Notes: generated by a model not told the origin, from the sequence alone. A stretch of 64,000 bases of DNA from Deltaproteobacteria bacterium (GCA_029261875.1 JAJDAL010000059.1:41189-105188); one strand, 5' to 3'. Shown: positions 42,359-51,826, counted from the first letter of the stretch. A program made the numbers and translations.

Positions 42359-44416
42359 ATGTGGCTCCGGGGAAACGGGCAAGACAGTCGACGCCCGTTG
42401 CGCTGGATCGTCGCCGCAGCCGCAATCCTTCTCGCCTGCAGCCGCGGGGAAGAGCGCTATGAGTACGTCGCACGCCTCGGTCCGCGCGGCGTGTCGGAAA
42501 CCCTGGGAGACGAAACCCGACCCAGTCTGCAAAGCTTTCGCAGCACCACACTCCTGCTCGAGCGCGGAATCGAGATCCCGGAAGATCGGACGGTCGAGCT
42601 TTCGATCCAGGTCCCGCGCGCGCTGCGCGATGCGGGGAAACTTCTGGTTGCTCCCTATTCCCGAACACGCCAGTGGAATCCGTTGCCCGCATCGGTGCTG
42701 TCCGTCGATCCCGAAGGGCGCGTTCGCGTCGTCGTGACACCCCACGCTTCGGCGGATTCCCTGGAGCTATGGGTCAAGGCCTTCGTTCCGCCGCCCTCAC
42801 CCATCGCGGTCGAGACGACCCGGGCGGTTGAAATCCCCCGTGGAGCCGCACTCGAAATCGGAATGGGTGTCCTCGAAGCCGCCCGGGATCAGGGCCCGGT
42901 CCAGTTTCGCGTCGAGGTTTGCCGCGACGACGAGTGCACGCACCTGGCCGGATTCGAGCTCGATCCCCGCAGCGAGACCCGCTGGCGGGACGAGCGCATT
43001 TCGCTGGCGGACTTCGCGGGCGAAGAAGTTGCGTTTCGCTTCGAAACCCGGGTCGCGACCCCGGGAAACGTGAGCTTGCCCGTCTGGTCCGCACCGGCCG
43101 TGGTCCGCCGAGTACCGAAACGATCCGACACGCCGAATTTGATCTTGATCTCGCTCGACACCCTTCGCGCGGACCACACGACCTCCTACGGCTACGCGCG
43201 CGACACCACGCCCTTCATCGACCGCGCTCTGGCACAGCGGGGAACCGTCTTCGAAACCGTCGTCAGCTCGATTCCCCTCACCTCGCCTTCGCACATGACG
43301 ATGTTCACTTCGCAATTGCCGTCGGTTCAATCCGAGGTGACGCGCCGCGGGTTGGGGCGCGTCCTGTCGTCCGACATCCCGACCCTCGCCGAGGTACTCC
43401 GAGATCACGGTTTTGCGACGGGAGCCGTCACGGAGAACGGAGCCCTCGTTCGCACGCGCGGCTTCGACCGCGGCTTCGACGCCTATCGGGAGAATCACAC
43501 CGAAAAGACTTCGGGTCCGCGCAAGCCCATGGACACCTCCGTGGACCGCGCCCTGGACTGGCTCCGTCACCACCGGGACCGACGCTTCTTCCTCTTTCTT
43601 CACACCTACCAACCCCACAACCCCTATCTCCCGAGCGCGGAGTATCGCGAGCTGTTCGTCGACGACGGGGTTCCCGTATCCCCAGACATCACGCCGCGCT
43701 GGCAGCCCGCACTCTACGACCGGGAGATTCGGGGCGCCGACGATCGATTGCGCGGGTTCTTCGACGCATTGGAGGCGCTCGGAATCCTCGAGGAGACCCT
43801 CGTCGTGTTGACGTCGGACCACGGCGAAGCGTTCCTCGAGCACGGTTACCTGGCCCACGGCGGGGACCTTCACGAGGAAGTACTGCGGGTTCCGTTGATC
43901 CTTCGCGGCCCCGGAATTCCCGCCGGGCGGCGCATCCCGGTTCCGGTGGGACTGGTGGACCTCATGCCCACCTTGCTGGACCTCGCGGGTGCACCCCATC
44001 CCAATGCCTTGATGGGACGCAGCTTGGTTCCGCTCCTCTCCCAACCGCCGGATGCCAGTTGGAACGAGCGCCCGTTGTTCAGCGAAACCTGGTCCCCGAA
44101 AGCGCTTCGCGCGGACGGACCCGAAACCCTCACACCGCCGTTTTTTTCGGTGCGCATGGGGACGCGCAAGCTCATCCGAAAACGCCGCGGCGGTGAATAC
44201 CGGTACTACTACTACCAGCTCGACCGCGATCCGGGCGAACAGCACAATCGCTATCCGGAATCCGCTGCCGAGGCACAGGATCTGCGCGCGCTCCTGGACG
44301 GCTACGAGGAGATGACCGAAGCGCTTCGCGCCAAGCGTCAAACGGGCCCGGCGGGCGAGCCGGATATCGACGACGACACGCTCCGCATGCTTCGCAATCT
44401 GGGCTACATCGAGTGA
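42359..44416 (+). CDS. Sulfatase-like lipoprotein of the alkaline phosphatase superfamily
   Basis: 685-residue lipoprotein (lipobox LLAC near residue 30). Residues about 30-255 form an N-terminal beta-rich extension. The catalytic domain begins LILISLDTLRADHTTSYGYA (metal Asp near 264). The segment that carries the formylglycine Cys in true sulfatases reads SIPLTSPSHMTMFT, with Thr/Ser instead of Cys. TSDHGEAFLEHGYLAHGG supplies the later metal ligands. Loss of the Cys rules out standard FGly chemistry, so it may act as a phospho-hydrolase or phosphotransferase with Thr/Ser nucleophile. The end LRNLGYIE is typical of the family. It is the last gene of the sulfotransferase operon. Confidence 0.82.
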   Translation: MWLRGNGQDSRRPLRWIVAAAAILLACSRGEERYEYVARLGPRGVSETLGDETRPSLQSFRSTTLLLERGIEIPEDRTVELSIQVPRALRDAGKLLVAPYSRTRQWNPLPASVLSVDPEGRVRVVVTPHASADSLELWVKAFVPPPSPIAVETTRAVEIPRGAALEIGMGVLEAARDQGPVQFRVEVCRDDECTHLAGFELDPRSETRWRDERISLADFAGEEVAFRFETRVATPGNVSLPVWSAPAVVRRVPKRSDTPNLILISLDTLRADHTTSYGYARDTTPFIDRALAQRGTVFETVVSSIPLTSPSHMTMFTSQLPSVQSEVTRRGLGRVLSSDIPTLAEVLRDHGFATGAVTENGALVRTRGFDRGFDAYRENHTEKTSGPRKPMDTSVDRALDWLRHHRDRRFFLFLHTYQPHNPYLPSAEYRELFVDDGVPVSPDITPRWQPALYDREIRGADDRLRGFFDALEALGILEETLVVLTSDHGEAFLEHGYLAHGGDLHEEVLRVPLILRGPGIPAGRRIPVPVGLVDLMPTLLDLAGAPHPNALMGRSLVPLLSQPPDASWNERPLFSETWSPKALRADGPETLTPPFFSVRMGTRKLIRKRRGGEYRYYYYQLDRDPGEQHNRYPESAAEAQDLRALLDGYEEMTEALRAKRQTGPAGEPDIDDDTLRMLRNLGYIE

Positions 44417-44420
44417 ACGC

Positions 44421-45437
44421 CTAGAGGACGAGTTCCGCCATCGTGCGCATCATGTCGACGTCGGGACTTGCCAACAACAGCGTCGTCACCGGCGTCTCGC
44501 GCCAGGCCGCGAGTCGATCCCGAATCCGATCCACGGATCCGCACAGCGAGATCTCGTCGGCAAACTCCGACGGCACCGCGGCCACGGCTTCACCGCGCTT
44601 CCCTTCGAGGAAAAGCTCCTGGATCTTGTGCGCTTCGGCTTCGTAACCCATGCGACCCATGAGTTCCATGTGGAAGTTTCGCTTCTTCGACCCCATACCC
44701 CCGATGTAGAAGCCGAGCATCATCTTGACGGGCATCAGGGCCTTTTCGACGTCGTCCTCGACGTTCGTCAAGACCATCTGCGAGATTTCGAAGCCGGGCT
44801 TGGCGCCGCGCAGGGAATCTTCGTAGACGTCGGGACGATACGGGGAGAAGTAGAGCGGCAACCATCCGTCGGCGATCTCCGTTGCGAGCGCGACGTTCTT
44901 CGGACCTTCGGCCGCGAGGAAGATCGGAACGTCGGCGCGCAGTGGATGGGTGATCGAACGCAGCGGCTTCCCCATCCCCCAGGCGTCTTCGCCGTGATAG
45001 GGCAACGGATAGTGGGGCCCATCGTTGCGGACGGGTTTGTCGCGCCGCAGGACCTGACGGATGATATCGATGTATTCGCGCGTTCGCGCGAGGGGTTTCG
45101 AAAACGGTTGGCCGTACCAGCCTTCGACCACCTGCGGACCCGACACGCCGAGACCGAGGATCACACGTCCGTTCGACAAGTGGTCGAGTGTGAGCGTCGC
45201 CATGGCGGTGGCGGCGGGGGTTCGCGCGGAAAGCTGAACCACCGAGGTTCCGAGTTTGATCTTCGATGTGTGCGCGCCGATCCATGCCAGGGGGGTGAAG
45301 GCGTCGGACCCCCAGGCTTCGGCGGTCCAAACCGAGTCGTAACCCAGGCGTTCCGCCTCGACGGCGCGTTCGACGAAATTCGGCGGGGGATCTGCCTGCC
45401 AATAGCCGAATTGAATTCCGAGTTTGAGGTCCTTCAC
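44421..45437 (-). CDS. LLM-class (F420- or FMN-dependent) oxidoreductase
   Basis: 338-residue luciferase-like TIM barrel. N-terminal KLGIQFGYWQA, then YDSVWTAEAWGSDAFTPLAWIGA, IKLGTSVVQLSARTPAATAM, GLGVSGPQVVEGWYGQPF and IFLAAEGPKNVALATEIADG are typical of the F420-dependent branch. GTG 45437 with GGAGA upstream is the start. The gene is convergent with the sulfatase-like gene, with four bases between the stop codons. F420 use is inferred from family resemblance; no F420 synthesis gene is in the window. Confidence 0.9.
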   Translation of the reverse strand: MKDLKLGIQFGYWQADPPPNFVERAVEAERLGYDSVWTAEAWGSDAFTPLAWIGAHTSKIKLGTSVVQLSARTPAATAMATLTLDHLSNGRVILGLGVSGPQVVEGWYGQPFSKPLARTREYIDIIRQVLRRDKPVRNDGPHYPLPYHGEDAWGMGKPLRSITHPLRADVPIFLAAEGPKNVALATEIADGWLPLYFSPYRPDVYEDSLRGAKPGFEISQMVLTNVEDDVEKALMPVKMMLGFYIGGMGSKKRNFHMELMGRMGYEAEAHKIQELFLEGKRGEAVAAVPSEFADEISLCGSVDRIRDRLAAWRETPVTTLLLASPDVDMMRTMAELVL

Positions 45438-45526
45438 AGCGGTCTCCGCGATTCTGGGGTTCCTTCGCCGCGAACTCTATCACAAGCCCCCTTGTCAGCG
45501 ATCGCACCCGGGTAGAGAATGGCGCC

Positions 45527-46981
45527 ATGGACGTCTCGGTTTTTCTCGACGAGTTTCGACCGTTTCGTCGGGGCGAGATCGCCCTGGCGCGCCGCGCCAT
45601 CCTCGAACCGATGTTCCTTCACCCCCGCGAACTCGACGTGCTTCGCTACGCAATTCGCCTGGCGCAACTTTCCAGCATCGGATCCGAAAACGACGACCTC
45701 GTGTACCGCATCGGGTCGTATCGCTTGCGCCTGCTGCAACTCCTCGCCCCCATCTTGCCCACAGAGCCTACGGAGATCGATCCGGTAAAGCTCCATCAAT
45801 CGATCCCCAAGGTCGCTCAATTGGTGGAGCGCGCGCGCAACTCGATCGTCGCGGGGGAGCTCGCGTCCGAAGCGCAGATCGATGCGGAAGTCGCGCACAA
45901 GCACCTGGTTCTGGTTCTCGGAGGAGCCGCGGGCGCGGGCTACATCTTTCTCGGCGCCCTCGAACGCCTGGAACAAGCGGGCATCGCCCCCAGCTACATG
46001 GTGGGCTGCAGCGTTGGCTCTCTGCTCGCGGTCATTCGCGGACGAGATGCACGCTTCGAACTCGCCGCCCTGTTGGAAGACGTGAAACGCATTCGCGAAG
46101 TGGGCGTTTTTCGCCGGCCCGACTTACGGCCCGTATTCGGGCTCCCCGCAGCCCTGCGCTTGGATCTGCGCGGCGCGCTCGGCGATCTCTTTCAGAACGA
46201 CGCCGGGCGCCCCTTGCGACTGGGCGAACTCGCCATCGCCACGGATGTACTCGCCGCGGGCCTGGGCCCCGGTGCTTTCGAGGAGAACCAGAAAACGTTC
46301 GCGTCCCTGGTCGACCAGGATCTTTCGGCGGTTCGATCCCCCGCCGACTTGCGCGGCAGCCGCATGGCGCGAGCGGTCGCGGCTCTGGTCTCACTGGCCA
46401 TGAGTCGCCGCCTCCTGGTCCCGATTCTGTTCGGTTCCGACGCCGAAACCGCCGAAGTTCCCGCCCTGGACGGTGCCGGTTTCAGTGCCGCCATCCCGTC
46501 GGTACTCCACTACGAAGTTCCCGAGGAAGACGTCGAGACGACGCGCATCTTGCGCGGCATACTCGATCACCACGGTCTCGCCGGCGTCGTCGACGGTGCC
46601 CTGGCGAGCCTGCTTCCGGCTCGATACGCCTGGGAGGCCATCGAAGCCGGGCGGATCGGGAGCCGAAACACCACCATCGTTGCCCTCGACGCCCTCGCCG
46701 CGCCCAAGGGATCGAACGCGCTCTTGACACCCCTGTTTCGCGTCACGTCGGCCACGGCACAACGCGACAAAGCATTCTGGGACCTGCACGTGGTTTTCCG
46801 ACGCGCTCCGCCGTTCATGGATCTGTTTCCCACGGACGCGCGATTGCGGCACGCCGCCGCCACGGGAGTTCGCGAATTCGAGAATACGGCGCGGCTCCTG
46901 CGCCAGCTGATGGCTCCGGTGGCGCGTTGGAAGGAACTCGAGCGCCACCTTTCGCCGATCGAACCGACGCTCCGAAGCTAG
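45527..46981 (+). CDS. Patatin-like phospholipase family protein
   Basis: 484-residue protein. A helical N-terminal region of about 125 residues precedes the patatin domain. The oxyanion loop is LGGAAGAGY, a GGGxxG variant. The nucleophile is S162 in GCSVGS, and the Asp of the dyad is in VVDGALAS. Patatins act as lipid acyl hydrolases. The first segment contains no signal peptide, so it is probably cytosolic or membrane-associated. The stop shares CTAG with the convergent hspQ gene. Confidence 0.85.
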   Translation: MDVSVFLDEFRPFRRGEIALARRAILEPMFLHPRELDVLRYAIRLAQLSSIGSENDDLVYRIGSYRLRLLQLLAPILPTEPTEIDPVKLHQSIPKVAQLVERARNSIVAGELASEAQIDAEVAHKHLVLVLGGAAGAGYIFLGALERLEQAGIAPSYMVGCSVGSLLAVIRGRDARFELAALLEDVKRIREVGVFRRPDLRPVFGLPAALRLDLRGALGDLFQNDAGRPLRLGELAIATDVLAAGLGPGAFEENQKTFASLVDQDLSAVRSPADLRGSRMARAVAALVSLAMSRRLLVPILFGSDAETAEVPALDGAGFSAAIPSVLHYEVPEEDVETTRILRGILDHHGLAGVVDGALASLLPARYAWEAIEAGRIGSRNTTIVALDALAAPKGSNALLTPLFRVTSATAQRDKAFWDLHVVFRRAPPFMDLFPTDARLRHAAATGVREFENTARLLRQLMAPVARWKELERHLSPIEPTLRS

Positions 46982-47310
46982 TGGGAAGAGCGCGGGTGCG
47001 CGCGGTAGCGGCCCGCGTCGCGACCGGCAAACAACTCGTCCACAAGCGGGTGCCGGCAAGGCTTCCCGGTTTCGTCCGGCAACAGGTTTTGCTCGGACAC
47101 GTAGGCCTCGTAGGTATTCTTTTCGTTCTCCGCGAGAAGGTGGTAATAGGGCTGTTCTTTGTGGGGACGAACATCTCGCGGTATGGATTCCCACCATTCA
47201 TCCGTGTGGTTGAACTCCGGGTCTACATCGTAGATCACGCCCCGAAACGGGTGGATGCGGTGACGCACCACGTCACCAATCGAAAATTTGGCCAGCCGGT
47301 CCGTCGACAT
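46978..47310 (-). CDS. hspQ: HspQ (YccV-like) heat-shock / hemimethylated-DNA-binding protein
   Basis: 110-residue protein. The family core is visible throughout: FSIGDVVRHRIHPFRGVIYD, WWESIPRDVRP, PYYHLLAENEKNTYEAYVSE and QNLLPDETGKPCRHPLVDELF. HspQ proteins bind hemimethylated DNA in vitro and help degrade denatured DnaA or serve as protease specificity factors. The start at ATG 47310 is supported by the domain boundary. TATGCT lies exactly six bases upstream, and no Shine-Dalgarno is seen. The stop lies within the CTAG shared with the patatin gene. Confidence 0.92.
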   Translation of the reverse strand: MSTDRLAKFSIGDVVRHRIHPFRGVIYDVDPEFNHTDEWWESIPRDVRPHKEQPYYHLLAENEKNTYEAYVSEQNLLPDETGKPCRHPLVDELFAGRDAGRYRAHPRSSH

Positions 47311-47316
47311 GGGGAC

Positions 47317-47366
47317 AGCATACCACCGCCTTCGTCCCAGCGCGTGCGTCCCGATCGAGGTAACGT
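47317..47366. promoter_or_regulatory. Divergent leaderless-type -10 elements (hspQ / GNAT)
   Basis: Minus strand TATGCT (47322-47317) lies six bases before the hspQ ATG 47310. Plus strand TAACGT (47361-47366) lies eight bases before ATG 47375. Neither gene has a clear Shine-Dalgarno in the intervening bases. Confidence 0.4.
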
Positions 47367-47374
47367 CCAAGCCC

Positions 47375-48187
47375 ATGCCGCAACTCGTATCCGCCGACGA
47401 CACCGCTGGCATCGTCCACGCCATCGAGGAGAACCAGTTTCAGTTCTGGAAACGCCTGGACGGTGTGCTCGGGCTGGAACTCCACTTTGGCGAAGAATCC
47501 ATCGGAACCCGCAGCCCGGTTCCGGTCCCGCTGTTCAATTCCGTGCTCTGGGCCGGACTGCCTCGGGATCCGGGAAACATGCTCGACGCCATTCTGGAAA
47601 AGTACGCGTCGAAGAATCTACCGACCCTTTGGTGGGTCGGACCGCGCACGCAGCCGCCGGACCTGGCCGCGCACTTGCAGAAGCGAAATTTCCAGCATCA
47701 AGCCTCGGTCCCCGGCATGGCGATCGATCTCGCAGCCCACCCGCTGTCACCCGACCTGACGAACGGATTTCGCGTGGAGCTCGTGTCCAGTGCAGAAGAT
47801 GCGAAGGCGTACGGCGAAACCTGTCCCAAGGGTTTCGAGCTTCCGCCGGCCTCATCCATCGCGTTTCAGCAGATCGCCGAACGCGGCATCGAAAGCCGCG
47901 ATTTTCGACACTACGTGGGACGCCTGGATGGCGTTCCCGTCGCCACGTCCAGCCTGTTGTTGGACTCGGGTGTAGCGGGGATCTACAACGTCACCACCCT
48001 ACCCGAAGCGCGCGGGCGCGGTATCGGGGCCGCCATCACCGCGGCTCCCCTGCGCGATGCACGCGCAATGAACTATCGGGTTGGGATTCTTCACGCCAGC
48101 GCCATGGGCCAACCGGTCTACGAGCGATTGGGCTTCTCCACCCATTGCAGCATCGAGCAGTACGTACGTGAATCCAGCGGCGCCTAG
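47375..48187 (+). CDS. GNAT-family N-acetyltransferase
   Basis: 270-residue protein with a C-terminal GNAT domain. The acetyl-CoA-binding segment is TTLPEARGRGIGAAITAAPL (RGRGIG motif), followed by LHASAMGQPVYERLGF. The N-terminal half is a variable GNAT-like or substrate-binding region (LLDSGVAGIYNV connects to the core). The substrate is unknown. The ATG at 47375 is preferred to an in-frame upstream start that reads back over hspQ. The stop lies in a CTAG shared with the convergent HupE/UreJ-like gene. Confidence 0.85.
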   Translation: MPQLVSADDTAGIVHAIEENQFQFWKRLDGVLGLELHFGEESIGTRSPVPVPLFNSVLWAGLPRDPGNMLDAILEKYASKNLPTLWWVGPRTQPPDLAAHLQKRNFQHQASVPGMAIDLAAHPLSPDLTNGFRVELVSSAEDAKAYGETCPKGFELPPASSIAFQQIAERGIESRDFRHYVGRLDGVPVATSSLLLDSGVAGIYNVTTLPEARGRGIGAAITAAPLRDARAMNYRVGILHASAMGQPVYERLGFSTHCSIEQYVRESSGA

Positions 48188-49167
48188 AGGGCCGCAATCC
48201 GCTCGAAACACCAGAACGCGGCGAGCGACCCCATGGCGTAAACGGGGAGTTTCTCGAGCCAGGGCGCGGTCGACACACCCGACTTCCTCCACAGTGCCCG
48301 CAACGCGAGCACGGCGACGACGAAGGCGATCTGTCCGACTTCGATTCCGACGTTGAAACTGAACAGCGCCTTGGGGATCTCATTCTCGGGAAGCCCCGCT
48401 TCCCGCAGGGCCCCCGCAAAGCCCAAGCCGTGCAGGAGACCGAACGCAATCGCGACCCGCCAAGGAAAGCGGCGAATCCAACCCTTCTGCTCGGGACGCA
48501 CGTTCGCAAGTTCGACCGCCATCAGGAAGACGCTCAGCGCAATCGCGACCTCGATCGGCCCCGTCGGGTACGCGACGAAGCCGAGGGCGGCGGCGGACAA
48601 CGTCACACTATGCCCGAGGGTGAATGCGGTCACGGTCTTCACCAGCGCGGAAATGCCTTGCACCAACAGCAGGAGTCCGAATACGAACAACAGGTGATCG
48701 AGTCCACCGAGGATGTGTTCGAATCCGAGGGCGCCGAAACTCCGCACCACATCCAGCGGATTCTCCTGCGCGGGAATCGCGAAATGCGTTTCCCCAGCCC
48801 GCACCACGCGCTGGATCTTCCGACCGTCCGCGAACAAGACGCGGACCAGGGCGTCGGTCTTGGCTCCGCGTAATCCGTCGACACCCACGGTTTCTCCCAC
48901 CAGCGCAGAACAACGGGCGCGGAACTGCGTCGTCAGACTTTCCGCGCCCTCGGTCCGCTCCGGCAGGCCGTCGACTTCGCAGCTCGCGGGAAGTCGCGGT
49001 TCCAATCGCGAACCGGGGATGCGCAGCTTCGAGGTCCGCCACAATACGTGGACGACGTCCGAGTCCATCTCGCGCAATTCGAGCAGCGCTGGCGAAAGGG
49101 GGTGCGCTCCTGCGGAGCCCGCGAACCCGAAGACCCAAATCAGCAGCACCCAACGCCAAGCCTTCAC
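48184..49167 (-). CDS. HupE/UreJ-like membrane protein
   Basis: 327-residue protein with an N-terminal signal peptide (VLLIWVFGFAGSAGA) and a ~130-residue extracytoplasmic region. A six-TM HupE/UreJ-type core follows: GFEHILGGLDHLLFVFGLLL, TVTAFTLGHSVTLSAAAL, IEVAIALSVFLMAVEL, FGLLHGLGFAGALREAGLP and FNVGIEVGQIAFVVAVLALR. The histidines in these motifs are typical of metal-permease relatives (Ni/Co), though this second subfamily has no proven substrate. GTG 49167 overlaps the upstream parvulin gene by GTGA, so the two are coupled. Confidence 0.87.
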   Translation of the reverse strand: MKAWRWVLLIWVFGFAGSAGAHPLSPALLELREMDSDVVHVLWRTSKLRIPGSRLEPRLPASCEVDGLPERTEGAESLTTQFRARCSALVGETVGVDGLRGAKTDALVRVLFADGRKIQRVVRAGETHFAIPAQENPLDVVRSFGALGFEHILGGLDHLLFVFGLLLLVQGISALVKTVTAFTLGHSVTLSAAALGFVAYPTGPIEVAIALSVFLMAVELANVRPEQKGWIRRFPWRVAIAFGLLHGLGFAGALREAGLPENEIPKALFSFNVGIEVGQIAFVVAVLALRALWRKSGVSTAPWLEKLPVYAMGSLAAFWCFERIAAL

Positions 49168-50129
49168 GAGCCGGTCTCCGATTCCACGTGGACTTCGTAC
49201 AACCCGCGGAGTTCGTCGATCCGGTCCGCGAGACGTTGCTGGGCGCGCTCGGCGCGCAGCCTCTGCTCGACCTGGGACTGCACCGCGGAAAGCGGGGGCC
49301 AACTCGCCTCTCGCTTCTGCTCGACCCAAACGAGATGCAGCCCGTACACCGACTCGAGAGGCTCGCTCCAGCGCCCGGCCTCGACGCGAAAAACCGCTTC
49401 AGCGAAGTCGCCTCCGAAGATCTTGGCGACACTGCGCGGCGAGGCCCCGCGCATTCGCGAATCCACGGGTAGCGGATCTCCGCGGCCGGCGGCTTCGGAT
49501 GCAGAGGCAGCGCTCGCAATCAGTTCTTCCCGAACCCGTTGGGCATCGCTTCGCAGTCGGGCGCCGCGAAGGTCCGAGCTGAAGAACACCTGGGAGAACG
49601 TTCGGGTCGGGGGCTGAAGATAGGCATCGCGATTCTTCCCGAAGTAATCCTCCAACTCGTCGAGCGTCGGTTCCGGGAGCCCGGCTTTGATCAGCAGTTT
49701 CATTTTCTGGACGAGGATGCGGCGGATCACGATGTCGTCGCGGTCGAGCCCAAGCTCTCGCGCTTGGCGGACCGACGCAAGATCGTCCTCGTTTCCCGAC
49801 GCTTCTTCCGCGCGCAGAAATTTCATCTTCTGCGCCAATCGGAAACGCACGGACGGGTCGAAGCGATCCAAGCCCAGCGCCAACGCCTCGCGGTAGAGAA
49901 TCTCGTCGTCGACGAGCCCTTGAATCAACGCCTGTTCCTGAGCGCCCGTAGGAGATCGCCCGGATTGCCGGGCGAAATCGCTCCGCAATTGCTGCTGCTG
50001 TTCCAGTTCGATCACGATGGGAGGCCGGACGGCTTCCTCTGGCACCGCCCAGGAATTTCGCCATTGCGCCAGAGCAAAGAGCACCGCGCCGAGGGCGATG
50101 AAGTGCAGCGCGGGATGACGGAAGACCAA
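49164..50129 (-). CDS. Parvulin-like peptidyl-prolyl isomerase, membrane-anchored
   Basis: 321-residue protein with one N-terminal TM segment (LHFIALGAVLFALAQW) and a SurA/PpiC-like layout. A helical N-terminal chaperone region (residues about 40-170) precedes a parvulin core near 175-275 (TRTFSQVFFSSDLRG, FGGDFAEAVFRVEAGRWSEPLESVYGLHLVWVEQ). The best start is TTG 50129 with AAGGGA upstream. It is coupled to the HupE-like gene by a GTGA overlap and probably assists folding of envelope proteins. Confidence 0.85.
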   Translation of the reverse strand: MVFRHPALHFIALGAVLFALAQWRNSWAVPEEAVRPPIVIELEQQQQLRSDFARQSGRSPTGAQEQALIQGLVDDEILYREALALGLDRFDPSVRFRLAQKMKFLRAEEASGNEDDLASVRQARELGLDRDDIVIRRILVQKMKLLIKAGLPEPTLDELEDYFGKNRDAYLQPPTRTFSQVFFSSDLRGARLRSDAQRVREELIASAASASEAAGRGDPLPVDSRMRGASPRSVAKIFGGDFAEAVFRVEAGRWSEPLESVYGLHLVWVEQKREASWPPLSAVQSQVEQRLRAERAQQRLADRIDELRGLYEVHVESETGS

Positions 50130-50135
50130 ATTCCC

Positions 50136-50166
50136 TTGACTCCAACCGGAAGGTCGCAGCTACAGT
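50136..50166 (+). promoter_or_regulatory. Putative promoter of the acyl-CoA ligase gene
   Basis: TTGACT (50136-50141) and TACAGT (50161-50166) are separated by 19 bases, slightly more than optimal. They lie about 30 bases before ATG 50195, which has its own GAGGAG ribosome binding site. Confidence 0.35.
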
Positions 50167-50194
50167 CTAGAACGACCCGTCGAGAGGAGCGATC

Positions 50195-51826
50195 ATGAAT
50201 CTGGCAGACATCTGGGAAGCCCTGGCCGACCGCATCGGAGACCACACAGCGCAAATCCACGGTGAGCGGCAGACGACGTTTCGCGAGTTCGAGGCCCGAG
50301 CGGCAAAGCTGGCCGGCGCCCTGGCGGCGGCGGGCGTCAAACCGGGCTCCAAGGTCGCGATGTTCCTCTACAACGCCAACGAATACCTCGAGACCGCGTT
50401 CGCGGCCCTCAAACTTCGCGCGGTCCCGGTGAACGTCAACTACCGCTACCTCGAAGATGAACTCCACTATTTGCTGGAGAACTCGGACGCCGAGGCCGTC
50501 GTCTATCACGGCGCCCTGGCGGGCCGCATCGAGACCGTGCGCGAACGTCTCCCGAATCTGAAGTTGTTGGTTCAAGTCACCACGCACGACGACGACCGGC
50601 GAGACGTCTTGGCCGGAGCGCGTGAGTACGAAGCCCTGCTCGCCGAATCCGAAGCCGCCGCGCGGATCGGGCGATCCGGCGACGATCACTTGTTTCTCTA
50701 CACCGGCGGAACGACGGGAATGCCCAAGGGCGTGATGTGGAGGCAATCCGCGCTCGTGAATCAATTCTCCGCGGGGTATCAGCCCCTGGGAGACGTGCAG
50801 CCGCAAACGCCTGCGGACGCCGCGGAGGCGGCAGTGAAGCTTCACGAAATGGGCGCTTCGGGGCCCAGTCTCGCCGCCGCGCCGCTCATGCACGGAATGG
50901 CGTGGTTCACCTCCATGGGAAAGTTGATGACCGGCGGTTCCGTGGTCAGTTTGACCGAGCGTTCCTTCGACGCCCACGAATTGTGGACGGCGGTCGCGCG
51001 GCACAAGGTCACTTCCTGCACCATCGTCGGAGACGCCTTCGCACGCCCCATGGTGGAAGCCCTCGACGAAGCAAAACGCGCGGGCCAACCCTACGACCTG
51101 TCGTCGCTTGCGGTTTTGATTTCCGCCGGTGTGATGTTTACGGCTCCCTTCAAGCAGGCCTTCCTCGATCGGGGGGTCGCCATGGTGATCGATGGATTGG
51201 GTTCGAGTGAAGCGACGGGCGGCGGCTTCATGGTCGCCACCGCGGGCATGGACCCAACCACTGCGCGCTTCCAACTCGGCCCCCATACCAAAGTCCTGAC
51301 CGAAGACGGTCGCGAAGTCACGCCGGGCTCCGGGGAGATCGGCGTGCTCGCGGTCGGGGGCCCCGCAGTCGCCGATGGCTACTACAAGGACGCGGCCAAG
51401 AGTGAGGCCACCTTCCACGTGATCGGCGGCGAGCGCTATTCGATCGCTGGGGATTACGCGCGGGTGGAGGAGGACGGAACCGTCACCCTGCTGGGTCGCG
51501 GATCCGTTTGCATCAACACCGCGGGAGAAAAGGTCTTTCCCGAAGAGGTCGAAGAGACCATGAAGCTCCACCCGGATGTGGTCGATTGCACGGTCGTTGG
51601 CGTTCCCGACGAGAAGTGGGGCCAGGCCATCACGGCCGTGGTCGAACTCCGGCCCGATGCCCAAGCCGATCCCGCGGATCTGATCGGTGCAACGCGCGGC
51701 CGGATCGCCGCCTACAAGTCTCCCAAGCACGTGGTCATCGTCGACAAGGTGCTGCGCAGCCCCGCGGGCAAGGCCGATTACCGTTGGGCTCTCGACACGG
51801 CCCGAGAGCGCCTCGGACGCGCCTGA
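50195..51826 (+). CDS. Acyl-CoA synthetase (AMP-dependent synthetase/ligase)
   Basis: 543-residue ANL-superfamily enzyme that activates a carboxylic acid to its acyl-CoA through an acyl-adenylate. Motifs: the P-loop-like LYTGGTTGMPKGVMW, the A5-type GLGSSEATGG, AGDYARVEEDG and the C-terminal hinge with RSPAGKADYRW (catalytic Lys). N-terminal VPVNVNYRYLEDELHYLLENS is typical of fatty-acyl-CoA ligases. GAGGAG lies just before the ATG. The acyl substrate cannot be told. It is transcribed divergently from the parvulin/HupE pair. Confidence 0.93.
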   Translation: MNLADIWEALADRIGDHTAQIHGERQTTFREFEARAAKLAGALAAAGVKPGSKVAMFLYNANEYLETAFAALKLRAVPVNVNYRYLEDELHYLLENSDAEAVVYHGALAGRIETVRERLPNLKLLVQVTTHDDDRRDVLAGAREYEALLAESEAAARIGRSGDDHLFLYTGGTTGMPKGVMWRQSALVNQFSAGYQPLGDVQPQTPADAAEAAVKLHEMGASGPSLAAAPLMHGMAWFTSMGKLMTGGSVVSLTERSFDAHELWTAVARHKVTSCTIVGDAFARPMVEALDEAKRAGQPYDLSSLAVLISAGVMFTAPFKQAFLDRGVAMVIDGLGSSEATGGGFMVATAGMDPTTARFQLGPHTKVLTEDGREVTPGSGEIGVLAVGGPAVADGYYKDAAKSEATFHVIGGERYSIAGDYARVEEDGTVTLLGRGSVCINTAGEKVFPEEVEETMKLHPDVVDCTVVGVPDEKWGQAITAVVELRPDAQADPADLIGATRGRIAAYKSPKHVVIVDKVLRSPAGKADYRWALDTARERLGRA

